53,145 nt of DNA from Myxococcales bacterium. Lineage in GTDB: Bacteria > Myxococcota_A > Bradymonadia > Bradymonadales > GCA-2716585. The notes under the pieces are model-generated. The model saw only the letters and a list, made by a program, of their open reading frames with translations. It searched no databases and had not been told where the DNA came from. This document shows positions 51,052 through 53,145 of this stretch, piece by piece. The DNA is taken from the NCBI GenBank assembly GCA_002716585.1, contig PBBL01000050.1:1-53145 (forward strand), given 5' to 3'. Made by a program: the position numbers and the translations under genes. The first letter of the stretch is position 1, and each line of letters begins with the position of its first letter.

Positions 51052-52477
51052 GCAGCCGCCGGAAGTTGGAGCGGTCCATCCCCGCCTCACGCGCGGCCTG
51101 AGAGATGTTGCCCTCGGTGCGCTCCAGCAGGCTGTGGACGTAATGGCGCTCGAAGTTCTTGAGCGCCGCCTGCTTCGCCTCGATGAACTCCATGCTGGTC
51201 AGGAAGCTTGCGTTGGTCGTGGTCGAGCGGGGGTGATCGGTCGGAGACGGCGCTTGCAGCTCATCGGGGAGGTGCTCCTGCTTGATGACGTGCCCGCGGG
51301 CGAAGATGGTCGAGCGCTCCACCACGTTGCGCAGCTCCCGCACGTTGCCCTCCCAGAGGTGCTGCTGGAGCTTCACCATCGCCTCGGCGTCGAAGCCGAT
51401 CAGCGTCCGCCCGAAGTTGGCGCTGAACTCCCGCAGGAACTGCCCCGCGAGCAGGGGGATGTCGTCGGCCCGCTCGCGCAGCGGCGGCACGTTGATGACC
51501 ACGACGGCCAGCCGGTAGTAGAGATCCTCGCGGAAGGCGCCCTCCTTGAGCGCCTCGCGCAGATCTCTGTGGGTCGCCGCCAGGATCCGCACATCGACCT
51601 GCAGGGTCTTGCTCGACCCGACGCGGCGGATCTCGCCCTCTTGCAGCACCCGCAGCAGCTTGGCTTGCAGCGCGGGAGACATCTCGGCGATCTCATCGAG
51701 GAACAGCGTCCCCCGGTTCGCCTCCTCGAACAACCCCTTCTTGGCCGCGACGGCGTTGGTGAAGGCGCCCTTCTCGTGGCCGAACAGCTCGCTCTCCAAC
51801 AGCTCACTGGGGACCGCCGCGCAGTTGAGCGCCACGAACGGCGCCTCCTGCCGCGCTGAGCGGTTGTGGATGGCGCGAGCGACCAGCTCCTTGCCCGTCC
51901 CCGTCTCCCCCTGGATCAACACCGTCGCGTCGGTCGGCGCCACCCCGGCGATCAACTCATAGACGCGCTTGATCGGCTCGGAGCGGCCGATCATCCCCTC
52001 AAACACCCCATCCCGCTCGTCCAACTCGCACGCCACCAGCTCCGTCACCGAGCGGCGCTGGCGCGACGCCTCCAGCGCTCGAGGGAGCACCTGCTCGCCG
52101 ATGGCGAAGATCTGCTCAAAGGGCTTGGTGAGGTAATCGAGCGCGCCGAGCTTGAGCGACTCCACCGCGGTGCGCACGCTCGCATGCCCGGTCATCATGA
52201 TGACGCTCATGCCCGGGTCGAGGCCCTGGGCCTGCTTCAAGAAGCTGAGCCCGTCGATGACCGGCATGCTCAGATCGACCAACGCCACGTCAAAAGGGCC
52301 ATCCTCTCGCACCGCGTCGAGCCCGACCTGCCCATTCACCGCCGCGGTGACCTCGTACCCCTGCGCGCTCAGCGCGTGCGTCAACGCCGCGCGGATCGTC
52401 AACTCGTCATCAACGACGAGGACCCGCGCGGAGTCCAGAGGGGAGGAGACGAGCTGTTTGTGTCTGGTGGCCAACAT
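51032..52477 (-). CDS. NtrC-family sigma-54 response regulator
   Basis: A 481-residue activator. It has a receiver domain (RVLVVDDE ... phospho-acceptor Asp in VALVDLSMP ... MMTGHAS ... LTKPF) and an AAA+ sigma-54 activation domain with Walker A GETGTGKE, Walker B TLFLDEIAEM and the sigma-contact loop, which reads GAFTNA instead of the canonical GAFTGA. A C-terminal Fis-type helix-turn-helix (EGNISQAAREAGMDRSNFRRLL) binds enhancers. It pairs with the histidine kinase gene just upstream. The start is uncertain: the frame is open to a GTG at 52540 (16 bp after the kinase stop) but no candidate has a clear Shine-Dalgarno; ATG 52477 gives a typical N-terminus. It overlaps the tmk 3' end by 20 bp. 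Confidence 0.92.
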   Translation of the reverse strand: MLATRHKQLVSSPLDSARVLVVDDELTIRAALTHALSAQGYEVTAAVNGQVGLDAVREDGPFDVALVDLSMPVIDGLSFLKQAQGLDPGMSVIMMTGHASVRTAVESLKLGALDYLTKPFEQIFAIGEQVLPRALEASRQRRSVTELVACELDERDGVFEGMIGRSEPIKRVYELIAGVAPTDATVLIQGETGTGKELVARAIHNRSARQEAPFVALNCAAVPSELLESELFGHEKGAFTNAVAAKKGLFEEANRGTLFLDEIAEMSPALQAKLLRVLQEGEIRRVGSSKTLQVDVRILAATHRDLREALKEGAFREDLYYRLAVVVINVPPLRERADDIPLLAGQFLREFSANFGRTLIGFDAEAMVKLQQHLWEGNVRELRNVVERSTIFARGHVIKQEHLPDELQAPSPTDHPRSTTTNASFLTSMEFIEAKQAALKNFERHYVHSLLERTEGNISQAAREAGMDRSNFRRLLKRLGS

Positions 52478-52556
52478 GTTCACAAAACACCTGGGGTCCA
52501 AGCCGTTAGCTGCGATCATTATCGGCACCCGAGGAGCCACTTCTTGAATTGTCGCG

Positions 52557-53145
52557 TCAGTCGGCCACCGGAAAGGTGATGACGAAGGTCGTGCCCTCGC
52601 CCAGCGTCGAGGCGACCTCGATCTTGCCCGCGTTCTCGTCCACGATCTGGCGAGACAGCGCCAGGCCGAGCCCGGTCCCCTTGCCCTCGCTCTTGGTCGT
52701 GAAGAAGGGGTCGAAGATCCGGCTGAGCACGTCCGGGGCGATCCCGGTGCCGGAGTCGATGACGCGGGTGATGACCTGGTGGGGGGAGGTGTTGGTCCGG
52801 AGGTTGATCTTGATCTGGATGGTGCCGCCTTCGCCCATGGCGTCGGAGGCGTTGTGCATCAGGTTCACGAAGACCATCTGCACCTGGTTGGTGTTGAGGA
52901 CGACCGGGGCCTCCAGCGCGCCCGAGTCGCGCTCAAGCACCTCGACCGAGATGGAGTTGAGGTTGAGCCGGTGGCGCACCAGCTCCACCGCCTTGTGGAT
53001 GATGTGCGCCATGTTGCTGCGTTGGCGCTCCTCGCGGGGGCTGAACCGCGCGAAGTCGAGCAGGTTCCGCACCGTCTTCTGGCACCGGATCGCCGAGTCC
53101 TCGATGTGGTGGAGGAACTGGTACTTCTCGTCCTCCTCCGGCACC
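52557..53145 (-). CDS. Sensor histidine kinase (C-terminal part, cut by window edge)
   Basis: The visible 195 residues hold the end of the dimerisation helices (EDSAIRCQKTVRNLLDFARFSPR; the phospho-accepting His is not unambiguously inside the window) and a complete HATPase_c domain: N box FVNLMHNASDAM, G1 VIDSGTGIAP, F box FDPFFTTK, G2 GKGTGLGLALS and the closing GEGTTFVITFPV. This is the NtrB-type subgroup that partners NtrC-like regulators, here the gene directly downstream. Sensor domain and membrane segments lie beyond the right edge. Confidence 0.93.
   Translation of the reverse strand, partial: VPEEDEKYQFLHHIEDSAIRCQKTVRNLLDFARFSPREERQRSNMAHIIHKAVELVRHRLNLNSISVEVLERDSGALEAPVVLNTNQVQMVFVNLMHNASDAMGEGGTIQIKINLRTNTSPHQVITRVIDSGTGIAPDVLSRIFDPFFTTKSEGKGTGLGLALSRQIVDENAGKIEVASTLGEGTTFVITFPVAD

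Overview
This window is a very GC-rich bacterial chromosome segment. It has densely packed genes, strong Shine-Dalgarno sites (recurrent GGAGG), frequent GTG starts, and many secreted lipoproteins with Asp/Thr/Pro-rich linkers. It also carries DUF3160, pentapeptide-repeat and alpha-2-macroglobulin surface proteins, a Hanks-type kinase with a PEGA domain, and an NtrC-type two-component pair. Together these point to a Myxococcota / Bradymonadales-type (former deltaproteobacterial) genome. That assignment is inferred from gene content only. No insertion sequence, prophage, CRISPR array, rRNA or replication origin is visible.

Layout. 0-16 kb: tyrS, then an envelope block of six predicted lipoproteins (an EEP-fold nuclease/phosphatase-like protein, a 524-residue unknown, a 1958-residue thioester alpha-2-macroglobulin, a pentapeptide-repeat protein, a DUF3160 protein and an unknown with EDT repeats) and a START/SRPBCC-like protein. 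16-23 kb: a LysM-FecR protein, a PAP2-like membrane protein, the BolA/monothiol-glutaredoxin pair, tRNA-Lys and tRNA-Glu each with its own promoter and a shared strong terminator, an LRR-like protein, and an HD hydrolase resembling the hydrolase half of RelA/SpoT.

23-36.6 kb is the most unusual part, an apparent lipid/isoprenoid gene cluster. One minus-strand operon encodes UbiA-type prenyltransferase, a rifampicin-phosphotransferase-like dikinase, a GNAT-like protein and an unknown. One plus-strand gene encodes an OleC-like adenylate-forming enzyme. A second minus-strand operon with overlapping stop/start codons encodes a DUF3419/BtaA-like aminocarboxypropyl transferase, an RND/MMPL transporter, and a class I HMG-CoA reductase fused to an aminoglycoside/choline-kinase-like phosphotransferase domain. 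All four HMG-CoA reductase catalytic residues are present in the fusion. The product is unknown; making and exporting an isoprenoid-containing polar lipid is a hypothesis.

36.6-53 kb: egtB (ergothioneine), a HEAT-repeat protein, a lipoprotein, korAB (2-oxoacid:ferredoxin oxidoreductase), another lipoprotein, a Ser/Thr kinase with PEGA domain followed by a TPR protein and a HAD hydrolase, mutY, a duplicated TerB-like protein, tmk, and an NtrC-family response regulator with its histidine kinase running off the right edge.

A window-wide pattern is that nearly all convergent gene pairs meet with 3-5 bp between stop codons, or overlap, leaving no room for terminators between them.
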